Shown piece after piece: positions 6,625-7,180 of a DNA stretch of 7,180 bases. The notes under the pieces are model-generated. The model was not told the origin of the DNA. It saw only the letters and a list, made by a program, of their open reading frames with translations, and did not search any database. The position numbers were made by a program, and so were the translations under genes. The number at the start of each line of letters is the position of its first letter. Within the stretch, counting starts at the first letter, position 1. Source of the stretch: an uncultured Pseudomonadota bacterium (lineage in GTDB: Bacteria > Pseudomonadota > Gammaproteobacteria > Burkholderiales > Rhodocyclaceae). The stretch spans positions 1 to 7,180 of the forward strand of contig CAMLHL010000100.1 of assembly GCA_946479855.1 (NCBI GenBank), given 5' to 3'.

Positions 6625-7180
6625 ATGCCTTTCAATTTGCCCATTTTCCTGACTTGGCTACGCATCGTCGCCATCCCGTTGCTAATCGCCGTCTATTATC
6701 TGCCGGTCGGGTGGGCTACCCTTCACGAACGCGATGTCGCAGCCACGCTGATCTTCGTTTCTGCCGCATTTACGGATTGGGCGGACGGGTATCTGGCTCG
6801 CAAGCTGAATCAGACCTCTGCTTTTGGCGCCTTTCTCGACCCGGTTGCCGATAAGCTGATGGTTGCCGCCGCACTGATTGTCCTCGTACAGCTAGGAAGA
6901 ACCGATGCAATTGTTGCCATGATCATCATCGGCCGAGAAATTACCATTTCCGCGTTGCGTGAATGGATGGCGAAAATTGGCGCAGCGAAAAGTGTCGCCG
7001 TGTCGATGCTCGGCAAGATCAAGACTGCGGCACAAATGCTGGCGCTGCCCATGCTTCTTTTTTATTCACCATTGGCTGGTCTCGACATGAAAATGCTAGG
7101 CAACTGGCTGATCTGGGTCGCAACCTTGTTGACCCTCTGGTCCATGGGCTACTATCTGCGCATGGCATGGCCAGAGATCG
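6625..7180 (+). CDS. pgsA: CDP-diacylglycerol-glycerol-3-phosphate 3-phosphatidyltransferase PgsA (3' end outside window)
   Basis: PgsA is an inner-membrane enzyme that joins CDP-diacylglycerol and glycerol 3-phosphate into phosphatidylglycerophosphate, the committed step to phosphatidylglycerol and cardiolipin. The ATG lies 3 bases after the uvrC stop, and 185 residues are in the window. The start MPFNLPIFLTWLRIVAIPLL is family-typical. The CDP-alcohol phosphatidyltransferase signature D-x2-DG-x2-AR-x8-G-x3-D-x3-D is complete, with Asp51, Asp54, Gly55, Ala58, Arg59, Gly68, Asp72 and Asp76. IIGREITISALREWMA and LGKIKTAAQM follow, then a last hydrophobic helix ending LTLWSMGYYLRMAWPEI. E. coli PgsA has about 182 residues, so only a few codons are probably missing. 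No Shine-Dalgarno is visible before the ATG, which suggests coupling to uvrC translation. Confidence 0.97.
   Translation, partial: MPFNLPIFLTWLRIVAIPLLIAVYYLPVGWATLHERDVAATLIFVSAAFTDWADGYLARKLNQTSAFGAFLDPVADKLMVAAALIVLVQLGRTDAIVAMIIIGREITISALREWMAKIGAAKSVAVSMLGKIKTAAQMLALPMLLFYSPLAGLDMKMLGNWLIWVATLLTLWSMGYYLRMAWPEI

Noticed and set aside
1..7180. CRISPR array, insertion sequence, prophage, toxin-antitoxin or defence system
   Set aside because: No spaced direct repeats, transposase, recombinase or such gene pair was seen. Apart from the glycosylase remnant and short gaps, every stretch is accounted for by conserved core genes.

Overview
The window is a compact, GC-rich piece of bacterial chromosome made almost entirely of housekeeping genes. 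Gene content and order point to a betaproteobacterium, most likely of the Rhodocyclales / Dechloromonas type. The grounds are the recO-pdxJ-acpS-nagZ chain, the earP-efp pair with an arginine at EF-P position 32, and the protein sequences themselves. The lineage is inferred from recalled family features, not from a search.

Layout. Positions 1-2606 (+) hold the end of recO (DNA recombination/repair), pdxJ (vitamin B6 synthesis), acpS (acyl-carrier-protein activation) and nagZ (cell-wall recycling). They are joined by three successive 4-base ATGA stop/start overlaps, so they form one translationally coupled operon. A perfect 11-bp hairpin at 2612-2637 separates nagZ from the convergent efp. Positions 2663-4350 (-) hold earP followed by efp. 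EarP is the enzyme that rhamnosylates Arg32 of EF-P, so modifier and target are co-oriented neighbours; efp also has a promoter candidate of its own at the end of earP. Positions 4366-4647 (+) hold a 93-codon remnant that I read as a uracil-DNA glycosylase superfamily gene that has lost two internal blocks in frame, including the catalytic region. Positions 4810-6621 (+) hold full-length uvrC (nucleotide excision repair), followed after 3 bases by pgsA (phosphatidylglycerophosphate synthase), which runs off the right edge close to its natural end.

I found no RNA gene, CRISPR array, insertion sequence or clear novel defence system. The parts most worth a second look are the decayed glycosylase between earP and uvrC, and a 100-base patch of 30% GC inside otherwise GC-rich nagZ that covers the approach to, and the site of, its catalytic aspartate.
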